Part shown: positions 7,121 to 15,631 of the stretch, piece by piece
How the letters are laid out: each line of letters begins with the position of its first letter
How positions within the stretch are numbered: position 1 is the stretch's first letter
Source: an uncultured Bacteroides sp.
Lineage (GTDB): Bacteria; Bacteroidota; Bacteroidia; Bacteroidales; UBA932
Assembly (NCBI GenBank): GCA_900546925.1
Contig: UREV01000029.1
Span: 1 to 25,312, forward strand
Reading direction: 5' to 3'
Length of the DNA stretch: 25,312 nucleotides
Notes under the pieces: generated by a model
What the model saw: the letters and a program-made list of their open reading frames with translations, nothing else
What the model was told of the DNA's origin: nothing
Databases searched by the model: none
Position numbers and translations under genes: made by a program

Positions 7121-8656
7121 CTAGTCTTCGATATTCATTATGACATCCATGACAGATCCGTCACGGTTCATTACGACACCTACGACCTTGTCTCCGAACG
7201 GAAGCGGATCAGGAGTTCCGATATTCTTCAGAGCCAAATTCTTGAGATCATGGATATCAACAATCTTCAATCCGGCCTTTCTCAGACGCTCCGCAATTTC
7301 CGGACGACGAGGGTTCACAGCGATGCCGTATTCTGTTACGACTACATCGACTGTCGAGCCAGGGGTTATGAGTGTGGTAACTTCATCCACAACGCAAGGG
7401 ATACGGCCACGCATCAATGGGCAGACGATAATCGAGAGTGCTGAGTCTGCAGCTGTATCAGGATGTCCTCCGATAGCTCCTCTTATGACACCATCACTTC
7501 CTACGAGAACATTGATATTGAAGTTAACATCCACCTCAAGAGCGGAAAGGATAACGATATCAAGGTAGTGTACTGCTGAACCCGGCTCATCAGCGCTGGC
7601 ATATTCATTGGCAGAAACTCCCTTATGGAATGGGTCATTCTTGATAGACTCTGCTGCGACCTTATCGAATGACTGAACGTCGATCAAACGGTCGATGAGG
7701 CCTTCCTCATGCATCTTCACCATGTGGGCAGTGATTCCGCCGAGTGCGAAGCTCGCATGGATGCCGCGTTTGAGCATTTCCTCACGAATATATTTTACTG
7801 CTGCGAGTGACGCTCCGCCTGAACCGGTCTGGATAGAGAAGCCTTCCTTAAAGTAACCGCTGTTGATAATCACTTTCGCAGCATTCATTGCGAGGAGGAT
7901 ATCGCGAGGGTTCTTGGTGTCACGGATAGCGCCTGAAGATATCTTGGATGAATCTCCGACAGAATCTACGAGGACAACGTAATCCACATCATGCTCTGAA
8001 ATAGAGTTAGGAGTATTCGGATAGTCTACGAGGTCGTCAGTGATAATCACCACTTTATCAGCATGCTGAGCGTCCGGCTTAGCATAACCGAGTGAACCGC
8101 AGATGGATTTTGCATTTGGAGAGCGTGAGTAACCGCTGGCATTACCTGCAGGGTCGCAGGCTGATGCGGCAAGGAACGCTACGTCGATGTGCAAATCACC
8201 ATTTGCAATGGCGCTACCACGTCCACCATGGCTACGGAAGATTACAGGCTCCTTCATAAGGCCGTGAGAAATTTCTTTTGCGAGTTCTCCACGGAGACCT
8301 GAAGTAGAGATTTTGGTAATCACGCCGTTCTTAATATGGTCGATAAGTGGTGCGTGAACGTCTGAAAGGCTGGAAGCTGCGAGGTGAAGATTCTTGAATC
8401 CCATCTCGGCGAGTTTGCCGACGACCATGTTCACTACCTTGTCACCGCCTCTGAAGTGGTGGTGGAAAGAGATGGTCATTCCATCCTTAAGGCCACTGAG
8501 TTTAATGGACTCTTCCAAGGTAACTACCTTAGAATGAATCTTTTGAAGGTCCTTGCGGAAAGTAGTGTTTTTAGGTGTTTCACCTGCATACACTGGCTTG
8601 CCCATTACTGCAGCTTCTTTACTTATAAGTGCAGCTCTATCTTTTATGCTACTCAT
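7121..8656 (-). CDS. citF: citrate lyase alpha subunit (citrate:acetyl-ACP transferase)
   Basis: The 511-residue alpha subunit exchanges the acetyl group on the CitD prosthetic arm for citrate, giving citryl-ACP. The length matches the family. Recognisable CoA-transferase-type segments are FHHHFRGGDKVVN (64-76), the glycine-rich QTGSGGASLA in the middle and GAIGGHPDTA in the C-terminal half. The C-terminal region with TEYGIAVNPRRPEI resembles the second CoA-transferase lobe. It overlaps citE by 8 bases (ATG at 8656, citE stop at 8649), a normal tight operon junction. Together with CitD and CitE it forms the complete lyase complex. Confidence 0.97.
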   Translation of the reverse strand: MSSIKDRAALISKEAAVMGKPVYAGETPKNTTFRKDLQKIHSKVVTLEESIKLSGLKDGMTISFHHHFRGGDKVVNMVVGKLAEMGFKNLHLAASSLSDVHAPLIDHIKNGVITKISTSGLRGELAKEISHGLMKEPVIFRSHGGRGSAIANGDLHIDVAFLAASACDPAGNASGYSRSPNAKSICGSLGYAKPDAQHADKVVIITDDLVDYPNTPNSISEHDVDYVVLVDSVGDSSKISSGAIRDTKNPRDILLAMNAAKVIINSGYFKEGFSIQTGSGGASLAAVKYIREEMLKRGIHASFALGGITAHMVKMHEEGLIDRLIDVQSFDKVAAESIKNDPFHKGVSANEYASADEPGSAVHYLDIVILSALEVDVNFNINVLVGSDGVIRGAIGGHPDTAADSALSIIVCPLMRGRIPCVVDEVTTLITPGSTVDVVVTEYGIAVNPRRPEIAERLRKAGLKIVDIHDLKNLALKNIGTPDPLPFGDKVVGVVMNRDGSVMDVIMNIED

Positions 8657-9542
8657 AAACTTCCTCCTTTGTTAAAATGCCTGAAGCAATGGCAAGATCG
8701 ATGGTGCGCTGAGCTCTGATCACAACAGGACGGTCAACCATCTTACCATTTACAGCGATTACGCCTGAGCCGCGTTTCTCGGCTTCCTTAATGGCGGCAA
8801 TAATCTTCTTCGCCTTTTCAATAGCTTTCTCTGTCGGTGCAAATACCTCATGCACAATCTGAATCTGACGAGGGTTGATAATAGATTTGCCATCGAATCC
8901 GAGGGTCTTGATGAGTTCAACTTCCTTGCGGAATGTCTCCATATCATCAAGGTTCGAATATACTGTATCGAGAGCATCGATGCCGGCTGCCCTGGCAGCT
9001 ACCACGATAGTCTCGCGGGCGTAAAGGAGCTCGGCTCCGCCCGGAGTACGCTGTGTCTTGAGATTTGCGCAGTAGTCCTCAGCTCCAAGTGCTATACCCA
9101 TCATTCTCTTGGAAGCCTTGGCGATAGCGAATGCATTGCAGATTCCCTCGGCGCTTTCGATAGCTGCCATCATGCGGGTTCTGCCTACGCATCCGAGTTC
9201 TGTCTCCACTTTCTCGATCTCAGCCTCAAGTTCACGGACCTCGTCAGCTGTCTCAGTCTTAGGCATACGGATTACATGTACACCTGCCTTAACGACAGCC
9301 TCAACGTCCTTGCGTCCGTAAGGAGTGCTGAGCGGATTAATACGGACAACCATTTCGGTATCGCCGTAATCGATAGACTTCAATGCATTATAGACGAGCA
9401 GACGTGCTGCGTCTTTTTCTGCCATGGTAACAGAATCCTCAAGGTCGAGCATAATAGAGTCAGGACCATAAATGAAGGCATCCTGCATCATTCCGGGATT
9501 ATTTCCCGGAACGAACATCATCGTTCTTCTTAATCTTTCCAT
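8649..9542 (-). CDS. citE: citrate lyase beta subunit (citryl-ACP lyase)
   Basis: The 297-residue beta subunit cleaves citryl-ACP into oxaloacetate and acetyl-ACP. It is a HpcH/HpaI-type TIM-barrel enzyme. The N-terminal RRTMMFVPGNNPGMM is characteristic, and the metal and substrate residues Arg67 (VVRINP), Glu129 (AAIESAEG) and Asp156 (LGAEDYCANL) are present. The length fits the family. The gene begins 12 bases after citD and overlaps citF by 8 bases. Stand-alone CitE-like proteins exist for other pathways, but the citD and citF neighbours fix this one as the true lyase subunit. Confidence 0.97.
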   Translation of the reverse strand: MERLRRTMMFVPGNNPGMMQDAFIYGPDSIMLDLEDSVTMAEKDAARLLVYNALKSIDYGDTEMVVRINPLSTPYGRKDVEAVVKAGVHVIRMPKTETADEVRELEAEIEKVETELGCVGRTRMMAAIESAEGICNAFAIAKASKRMMGIALGAEDYCANLKTQRTPGGAELLYARETIVVAARAAGIDALDTVYSNLDDMETFRKEVELIKTLGFDGKSIINPRQIQIVHEVFAPTEKAIEKAKKIIAAIKEAEKRGSGVIAVNGKMVDRPVVIRAQRTIDLAIASGILTKEEVYE

Positions 9543-9554
9543 AACCGTAACTGA

Positions 9555-9833
9555 TTAAGCCCAAACATCTTTACCTGTAGCACGTACAGCTGCCGCTGTC
9601 ACTCTTGCGCGAATCGTACAGTCGCGGGCACCTTTGTCCACTGCTTTGATATCAGCATCTTCAAGACCGAAATCTGTAAGGGTCTCCTCGATGACCTTGC
9701 GGATCTGGCGACCGAACTGAGCGGCTACAGAGCTGTCAAGGTCAATGTGCAAACCTTTGGTTTCCGCCGGTGCAATCTGAATCATAATATCTCCAGATTC
9801 CAATGTTCCGGCTACAGCATTTTTAACTTCCAT
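9555..9833 (-). CDS. citD: citrate lyase gamma subunit (acyl carrier protein)
   Basis: A 92-residue acyl carrier that holds the phosphoribosyl-dephospho-CoA arm of citrate lyase. The N-terminal AGTLESGD motif places the attachment serine at Ser13; the Klebsiella protein uses Ser14 in the same motif. DLDSSVAAQFG and DKGARDCTIRARV are also typical. It is the first gene of the operon, preceded by a leader of about 160 bases if transcription starts at the promoter at 10004-10035. Confidence 0.95.
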   Translation of the reverse strand: MEVKNAVAGTLESGDIMIQIAPAETKGLHIDLDSSVAAQFGRQIRKVIEETLTDFGLEDADIKAVDKGARDCTIRARVTAAAVRATGKDVWA

Positions 9834-9862
9834 AGCAAATATGCAATATTAAGTCATTAGTA

Positions 9863-9879
9863 TTCCTGAATTTCAGGAA
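9863..9879. promoter_or_regulatory. 17-base palindrome upstream of citD
   Basis: TTCCTGAA and TTCAGGAA form a perfect 8-bp inverted repeat around one base, 30 bases before the citD start. If the promoter at 10004-10035 is used, it lies inside the mRNA leader. It may be an operator; the one-base gap makes an RNA hairpin less favourable. Confidence 0.5.
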
Positions 9880-9932
9880 CGTGTTAATAATTTTTAAATA
9901 TCAATCTCAAACAAAATCCACCCAACGAGGCT

Positions 9933-9964
9933 ACAATTTATAATATTTTCAGAAATAATCCAAA
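9933..9964 (-). promoter_or_regulatory. possible second cit operon promoter
   Basis: TTTG (9961-9964) is followed after 20 bases by TAAATTGT (9933-9940), which matches six of eight positions of TAnnTTTG. It is weaker than the site at 10004-10035. Use of this site would give a leader of about 90 bases. Confidence 0.25.
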
Positions 9965-10003
9965 AAAACTTTAACCTTACAGCGGGTTTTTAAAATGTTT
10001 CGC

Positions 10004-10035
10004 CAAAGTTAAAACCTTTTTTTTACATGACCAAA
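10004..10035 (-). promoter_or_regulatory. likely cit operon promoter
   Basis: On the minus strand TTTG (10032-10035) is followed after 20 bases by TAACTTTG (10004-10011), a full match to the Bacteroidota pattern. The -33 box lies inside the last codons of the helicase gene. Transcription should start near 9997 and give a leader of about 160 bases holding an AT-rich stretch, a weak hairpin with seven T and the palindrome at 9863-9879. Confidence 0.55.
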
Positions 10036-13000
10036 TTTTGCGTAATATCAAATATTATGTCTGGGAGAAGAATGATATCCTCGTGCCACACGGGTGGGAC
10101 AGATTCCTTATCTTCATGATGCCAGAAGACTTGCGCGCGAACTCGTGCGGAAGACGGGACATAACCACGGGCAATGACCGAATTATAGGTATTTAAAAAC
10201 GCCTCGGAAAATTTCACGACACGGACAGGTTTGCTGTCAATGCCATAGTACAAACCGTCGGGCTGCACGGATAGCGGACATCCTGAATGAATAGTGTCAA
10301 ACGGAATCCACTTCTTCAGGAACGCGCTCAAAATAACATCTCTATGCCCAAGCTGCATAAGAATTTGACCAGGCTGTCCATAATCATGTTCATCTATACG
10401 GAAAGTGAATGATGATGCCACATCTCTACTGAAAAGGAACTGATTATCGTAATGCACAGAAAGATTATTCTTTGCACGTGTCATCGCGACATACACGGCT
10501 CGACGTTCCTTGTCCGTCATCTGACGAAGTCCCTTGAGAGAAACATAAACATTGTCATACTCCCGCCCCTTGGACTTATGGATAGTCGAAACAACTATTT
10601 CCGAAGCCTTCCCGGGAGAAAAAGTCTCGAGCTGAGATTCCTGAAGATAATTCTCAAAATCAGACATATATATAATGCGTCTGCCTTCCGACTCGAACCC
10701 ACTGATACAATTCATCGCAAGTTCAAGACTCTGACTATCAGAATATCTTTCACGTACAGCAGACTTCGCCTTTTCCCAATCATCCGGATTGACAGCCGAT
10801 ACGCCGGGTTTCCTGACAAGACCAAGAAAATAATGCAGTTCAGCAAGGTCCTGCAGATTAAACCCGTCTTTCGATTGTATCAAATGAGCTTTATATCCAT
10901 TGTGATTCAGCAATGCCGTCATGACAAGTGCATCCTCATTGGTAAAAGTCAACACACATGTGGAGCCGTCATATCTGTCTGAAACAATATCATTGACAAT
11001 AGCCTGCTCATAATTCAGGGAGCGATGGAAAACGGCATTGACCTTCCCGTGAAACTGGCGGACAGCTTTAATCGGGACAGCTTTCAGCCGGTTCGGGACC
11101 TCACGGATGAAAGCATTGGCGGCAGACACGACTTCCGCAGAACTGCGGAAATTGTCGATCATATTATAAACTGTTGCTCCATAGGTAGATATAAGAGACT
11201 TCAAATATTTGGAATCCGAACCTCTGAATTCGTAAATATTCTGATCGTCATCCCCCACTGCGACAACGCGCATATCTTCGTTGTTCATGATCAGTTTTTC
11301 TACGAGGGCAAACTCATCACCACTCATATCCTGAGCCTCATCAATTACGAGAATCGACTTGGTGATCTGACTGCTCTCGACTTTACCCGCTGATATGGCT
11401 TCCACAGCATCCTTCACAACGTGTTCAGAGTCTTCCACGGTTCCGATTTTCCCAAGTAAGTCAAAGCAATAAGAATGGAAAGTCTTGATTTCCACGAATC
11501 TGGCAGCGCCTCCAATAAGCTCCGCAAGTCGCCTTCTGAATTCCGTAGCCGCAGCCCTCGAGAATGTCAGCATCAGGAGCTGTTCAGACTTGATATCTTC
11601 CATCAGGATCAATGATGCCAGTTTACGGACCAGAACATAGGTTTTTCCACTTCCCGGACCGGCAGGGACGACTATGAATCGGGAATCCCTGTCATTTATT
11701 ATGCTGCTTTGGACGTTCGTGAGGCTTCCGAATATTTCGTCAAATTTCTTTCTACTGACGTTACGGTTTATTTCCACCATTTCCTTGCTGTCGAAATAGT
11801 GTTTGATGAAAGCCTTGAAATCCATGGTAAAGTAGTCGTGGACGTATTCCAATGCTTTCTTTTCATCTGCAACCATCATGTTGGCATATTTCCCGACGAT
11901 ATGAATCTGCTGTATACGCTGCCGATAAAAATCGTCCAAGTTTCTGTAATCTTCCTTCTTGTACCGGCTGCGGTTATCCATATTCAGACGCTCAAGTTCT
12001 ATCTTGTTGTAAAGCACCATGAATCCACCCTCGACACTCACGATTCCAGTTTTAGACAAGAACAACAGAGATTCTTCAACCACTTTAGTGTCGGCAAGTG
12101 TCATCTGGAACAAACTGTCGGAATTATAGCCTTCGACCAGTTCTGTCAATGAAAAATCGACCTTTATGTCTTGCTCACTGTTATGAGGCTGGGATTTGAA
12201 CTTGTTCAATATGTATCTCGCAACTGCATGTCTTCTGTCTATATCCTCACTGAATTTATCATGCGACTCCTTCAATCTGATAACTATATATTCTTCTGAC
12301 AATGATGTCTTTTCCATATAGTTACTTATAATCCAGAAATACAAGATCGTTCTGATATCCTTGACGGTAGAATTTGCGATTCCAGAGGCCAATGCCTTTT
12401 CATTCAGATCTTTAATGCTGAATTTATAATCATCTCCAGAGATGGAATCGATGATGTTTTTCTCAAGTTTACAGTAAAAATCGAATTTTCGGATCATACT
12501 CACCCGAAGATACGCCGTCATATCATTATCTTTGGCGAGGATGCCGTTCATACGCATGTTCTCTACAATGTTTATGACGGTCCTTATTTCAATGCCCAGC
12601 ATATCGGACAGGTAATCCACACGCGATTCCGCCTCCGCTGTTCCTGCTTTAGAACGACTCCGTTCAGAAATCAGCGACTTGATAATACGGCGGGCATTGA
12701 CCTTATCCTCTTCGGTAAAGTCCTTGCATTTCAGAATTTTATCTACGGCTTCATCCATCGTCCGAGGGACGATGCTGGTCGCAAATATGCATGGACTATT
12801 CATTCCGCGCTTGATGAATCCGGCATTCTCCAACGCGGCTATGGCACTCTTCACTTTGGTCTCGACGTCACGAATCTCATCCCACCCGGCCTTCCTTGCT
12901 ATTTCAAGGGCAGAAATCGTTATCTTCGAACGCTTCGATGTCAGGTTCTTGACAGCGCGCCAGACTTGATTTATCTCACTGAATGTCAGCTTAGTTTGGT

Positions 13001-14816
13001 TTAACAATATAAAGTGACGGTTCAGGTCGTCATCATTGTAAAGAACGTAGCAGTCAGCATCTGAATTCACGTCCCTTCCTGCACGGCCGGCCTCCTGAAT
13101 GTAGTTTTCCAACGAGTCGGAGATTTCATAATGCACCACGAGGCCGACATCGCTTTTGTCCACGCCCATTCCGAAAGCGGACGTCGCCACAATGATCCGT
13201 ACCCTGTTATTTATAAAATCATCCTGCGCCTGGACTTTCACACGCGTATCCATCTGACCGTGAAACGCTTTGGCCTGTAAACCATCCCGATTCAGGCGGG
13301 CAGCGATATTTTCAGCAGTTCTAGTCCTCGTCACATAGACAATCGCCGGTGTGTCGCTGTCATTGAGAAGATTTCTCAGGGTCTGATACTTCTCATCTTC
13401 ATTTCGGTACAAGACAGTATAATGCAGATTCGTTCGAGCCGCATCGGTGGTATATAATTTCAGTTCCAAGCCGAGATTGTTGCGGAAATAATCTGCTATA
13501 TCGCTGACAACCTTAGGTTTGGCCGTCGCCGTAAAACACGATACCGGAATGGGCGTATCAACGCCTTTTTTTGCCTGCAACTGTCTGATAAAGTCCGCGA
13601 TATACATATATTCGATGCGGAAATCCTGTCCCCAGGCAGAAAAACAATGGGCTTCATCGATTACTATACGGACAATAGTCCTGCCCATCAACACCTTCTC
13701 TATCGTCTTGGATCTCAATGACTCCGGTGCGATGTACAGAATCGACGCTTCTCCTGAGACAATTCTTTCCAGAGCATTTTTACGCTCTATCATAGATAGT
13801 AAGCCATTGATATACACAGCATCAGCAATCCCCTTCTTCTCCAAGTTCTCGACCTGGTCTTTCATCAGCGACTGAAGTGGAGATATCACGACCGTCAGTC
13901 CGCGTACGGACTCCCCCGCCATGAGCGCCGGAATTTGGAAGGTCAATGATTTTCCGCCACCTGTGGGAAATATGGCTAATATCGATTGCCCCTGTAGAGC
14001 GGCCTTGACTGCATTTTCCTGTAGCGGTTCTCCACCGAATTTTCTGAAATGGTCATAGCCAAACCAACGTTTGAGGGCTATTTCAGGATCTCTTTTGGAA
14101 ATACAGTAATCACATTTTCCGCAGTTGGATTCACGGAATTGCCTCATGACACGTTCTGTATCGGGATAATTTTTCAAGACCCAAGGCGCTGTTATAGAGT
14201 TCCTGTCATCTGTCGAAATCAGAGCAATCGAATAGGCAGTTTCGATTTTGGAATTCTTTACTGCAGCATTGACATCAGCATTGGCACAAATCTTTCCTGC
14301 GAGGACCTCTTTCACGCTGTCGGCGGTGGATTTTTTCAGAAAGAAAGGGCGCCAGTCGGGAGAATATCCGACTTGGTCGAAAAAGCCTTTGAAATGAATA
14401 TCGCTTGCGGTAAGTTCGTAATAAATCTGCTGCATGCGCTTATCAATGTTGTTGAAGGCATTGACCTCATCCTCAAATAGTTCCTTCGCCTTTAACGCGT
14501 CATTCAACGGATTGTTCAATTCATCCGAAAGCAGTTTGTCGTCTTTCAACAGCCGGTGATAGGGTTTTCTCGGAAAAAGCAGCGGCGATAGATATAACGT
14601 ATCTATGAGGGCGTAATCCTTCGGCAGAAAGGACTTAAGATATTTGTAATCGTGTTCGATGATATTATGTCCACACAAATAATCGGCATCGCTGATAAAT
14701 GCAACAAATTCAGCGATGCGTGATGTATGTATTGATTTACCGGCTTTTACGGCTCCGGCATCTACAATTTTGCCGCGGCCGTCGATTTCCAGATCGATAA
14801 ACGCTATATTATTCAT
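10023..14816 (-). CDS. exonuclease-like / RecQ-type / UvrD-type fused DNA helicase
   Basis: A single 1597-residue ORF. Residues 1-115 resemble a DEDD exonuclease: DLE (8-10), HNIIEHD (50-56) and NNPLNDAL (101-108), with Asn101 where the DEDDh histidine is expected. CGKCDYC (232-238) precedes the helicase core. The RecQ-like SF2 core spans about 250-600: FGYDHFR, Walker A PTGGGKS (284-290), DEAH (387-390), and EAGRAGRD in motif VI (575-582). A long middle region (600-1000) looks helical with winged-helix-like stretches. The SF1 UvrD-like half begins near 1030: Walker A PAGPGSGKT (1051-1059), DEAQD (1159-1163), GDDDQNIYEFRGS and, near the end, VYVAMTRAK. It should unwind DNA with two motors and may once have carried nuclease activity. 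It is transcribed alone from its own promoter. Repair or recombination is the default role; defence is possible but no defence genes adjoin it. Confidence 0.9.
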   Translation of the reverse strand: MNNIAFIDLEIDGRGKIVDAGAVKAGKSIHTSRIAEFVAFISDADYLCGHNIIEHDYKYLKSFLPKDYALIDTLYLSPLLFPRKPYHRLLKDDKLLSDELNNPLNDALKAKELFEDEVNAFNNIDKRMQQIYYELTASDIHFKGFFDQVGYSPDWRPFFLKKSTADSVKEVLAGKICANADVNAAVKNSKIETAYSIALISTDDRNSITAPWVLKNYPDTERVMRQFRESNCGKCDYCISKRDPEIALKRWFGYDHFRKFGGEPLQENAVKAALQGQSILAIFPTGGGKSLTFQIPALMAGESVRGLTVVISPLQSLMKDQVENLEKKGIADAVYINGLLSMIERKNALERIVSGEASILYIAPESLRSKTIEKVLMGRTIVRIVIDEAHCFSAWGQDFRIEYMYIADFIRQLQAKKGVDTPIPVSCFTATAKPKVVSDIADYFRNNLGLELKLYTTDAARTNLHYTVLYRNEDEKYQTLRNLLNDSDTPAIVYVTRTRTAENIAARLNRDGLQAKAFHGQMDTRVKVQAQDDFINNRVRIIVATSAFGMGVDKSDVGLVVHYEISDSLENYIQEAGRAGRDVNSDADCYVLYNDDDLNRHFILLNQTKLTFSEINQVWRAVKNLTSKRSKITISALEIARKAGWDEIRDVETKVKSAIAALENAGFIKRGMNSPCIFATSIVPRTMDEAVDKILKCKDFTEEDKVNARRIIKSLISERSRSKAGTAEAESRVDYLSDMLGIEIRTVINIVENMRMNGILAKDNDMTAYLRVSMIRKFDFYCKLEKNIIDSISGDDYKFSIKDLNEKALASGIANSTVKDIRTILYFWIISNYMEKTSLSEEYIVIRLKESHDKFSEDIDRRHAVARYILNKFKSQPHNSEQDIKVDFSLTELVEGYNSDSLFQMTLADTKVVEESLLFLSKTGIVSVEGGFMVLYNKIELERLNMDNRSRYKKEDYRNLDDFYRQRIQQIHIVGKYANMMVADEKKALEYVHDYFTMDFKAFIKHYFDSKEMVEINRNVSRKKFDEIFGSLTNVQSSIINDRDSRFIVVPAGPGSGKTYVLVRKLASLILMEDIKSEQLLMLTFSRAAATEFRRRLAELIGGAARFVEIKTFHSYCFDLLGKIGTVEDSEHVVKDAVEAISAGKVESSQITKSILVIDEAQDMSGDEFALVEKLIMNNEDMRVVAVGDDDQNIYEFRGSDSKYLKSLISTYGATVYNMIDNFRSSAEVVSAANAFIREVPNRLKAVPIKAVRQFHGKVNAVFHRSLNYEQAIVNDIVSDRYDGSTCVLTFTNEDALVMTALLNHNGYKAHLIQSKDGFNLQDLAELHYFLGLVRKPGVSAVNPDDWEKAKSAVRERYSDSQSLELAMNCISGFESEGRRIIYMSDFENYLQESQLETFSPGKASEIVVSTIHKSKGREYDNVYVSLKGLRQMTDKERRAVYVAMTRAKNNLSVHYDNQFLFSRDVASSFTFRIDEHDYGQPGQILMQLGHRDVILSAFLKKWIPFDTIHSGCPLSVQPDGLYYGIDSKPVRVVKFSEAFLNTYNSVIARGYVPSSARVRAQVFWHHEDKESVPPVWHEDIILLPDIIFDITQNLVM

Positions 14817-14839
14817 TGGCTATTTGTCCTGCAGTCAGA

Positions 14840-14847
14840 CAAATATA
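14840..14847 (-). promoter_or_regulatory. -7 box for the helicase gene
   Basis: TATATTTG on the minus strand matches TAnnTTTG exactly and lies 23 bases before the start codon, giving a leader of roughly 17 bases. I see no clear TTTG at the expected -33 position. Confidence 0.45.
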
Positions 14848-15059
14848 ATGATTTTTATGTTATCCCCGTATCCTGCCGGCGAGCCGAGTCTATCGCGTCT
14901 CTTTGCATAGCTGTCTGGTTCAAAAGTCGTAATTATACAAATTTTACTCAAGTTCGCAAGTTGTCAAGCTTGCTGAGCACAAGCGCTTATTTGAGGGTTA
15001 TCACTCGTTCGAAGGCTGTAAACCCCACGCACATTTTCTTTACACGTTACCCTCACCCT

Positions 15060-15104
15060 AAATCCCTCCCCTCGGGGAAGGGATTTACTTTCGCCCTCTC
15101 GGGC
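15060..15104. other. adjacent intergenic hairpins upstream of bcp
   Basis: AAATCCCT / AGGGATTT with a CCC/GGG inner stem (15060-15086) forms a strong hairpin, and GCCC-TCTC-GGGC (15093-15104) follows. The first resembles short CCCTC-rich intergenic repeats common in bacterial genomes. It could end transcripts entering from the left or be a small non-coding repeat. The rest of 14848-15059 shows nothing I recognise. Confidence 0.5.
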
Positions 15105-15116
15105 TCCATAAGCGGT

Positions 15117-15134
15117 GTTTCGCACTTGCGAAAC
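15117..15134. promoter_or_regulatory. palindrome overlapping the bcp -33 region
   Basis: GTTTCGCA-CT-TGCGAAAC is a perfect 8-bp inverted repeat with a two-base gap. It covers the -33 position of the likely bcp promoter, so it is well placed for a repressor or activator of bcp-mnmE. Confidence 0.45.
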
Positions 15135-15157
15135 GTAAGAAATTTTATGTAACTTTG
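15125..15157 (+). promoter_or_regulatory. likely bcp-mnmE promoter
   Basis: TAACTTTG (15150-15157) matches the Bacteroidota -7 box exactly. CTTG (15125-15128) lies 21 bases upstream as an imperfect -33 box. Transcription should start near 15164, about 16 bases before the bcp start codon. Confidence 0.5.
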
Positions 15158-15179
15158 TCAGGTATAAATTTTTTTTGCT

Positions 15180-15626
15180 ATGCTTGAAAAAGGTAATCCT
15201 ATGCCGGATTTTTCGGCTCAAGACCAGAATGGTAACATAATCTCTTCCCGTGATCTTATCGGGAAAAAGACCGTCGTATATTTTTATCCTAAGGCCAATA
15301 CTCCGGGTTGTACTGCGGAGGCCTGCAGCCTGAGGGATAACTATGAGAAGTTTCTGGCATTGGGGTACAATGTCATCGGCATCAGCAAGGACAGCGTGAA
15401 GGCACAGAAGAATTTCAGCGACAAATACACATTGCCGTTCCCTCTCCTTTCCGATACGGACGCATTGATAATCAAAGCTTTCGGCGCATGGGGCGAGAAG
15501 AAGCTTTACGGAAAAGTTTATGAGGGCATTCTGCGCAAGACATTCATTTTCGATGAAAAAGGCATTCTTGTCGATGTTATCGATAAGGTGAACACCAAAA
15601 ATCACGCTGAACAGATTCTGGGTTAG
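15180..15626 (+). CDS. bcp: thiol peroxidase, BCP/PrxQ-type peroxiredoxin
   Basis: A 148-residue cytoplasmic peroxiredoxin that reduces hydrogen peroxide and organic hydroperoxides using thioredoxin. The thioredoxin fold carries TPGCTAEACSLRD (41-53) with peroxidatic Cys44 and resolving Cys49, the usual C-x4-C arrangement of the PrxQ group. FYPKANTPGC is the family signature. There is no signal peptide. It ends five bases before mnmE starts on the same strand, so the two form an operon. Promoter and palindrome upstream suggest regulated expression. Confidence 0.96.
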   Translation: MLEKGNPMPDFSAQDQNGNIISSRDLIGKKTVVYFYPKANTPGCTAEACSLRDNYEKFLALGYNVIGISKDSVKAQKNFSDKYTLPFPLLSDTDALIIKAFGAWGEKKLYGKVYEGILRKTFIFDEKGILVDVIDKVNTKNHAEQILG

Positions 15627-15631
15627 TTTCT

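Noticed and set aside
8850..9533. 227-residue plus-strand ORF
   Set aside because: Antisense to citE, whose motifs and operon context are unambiguous.
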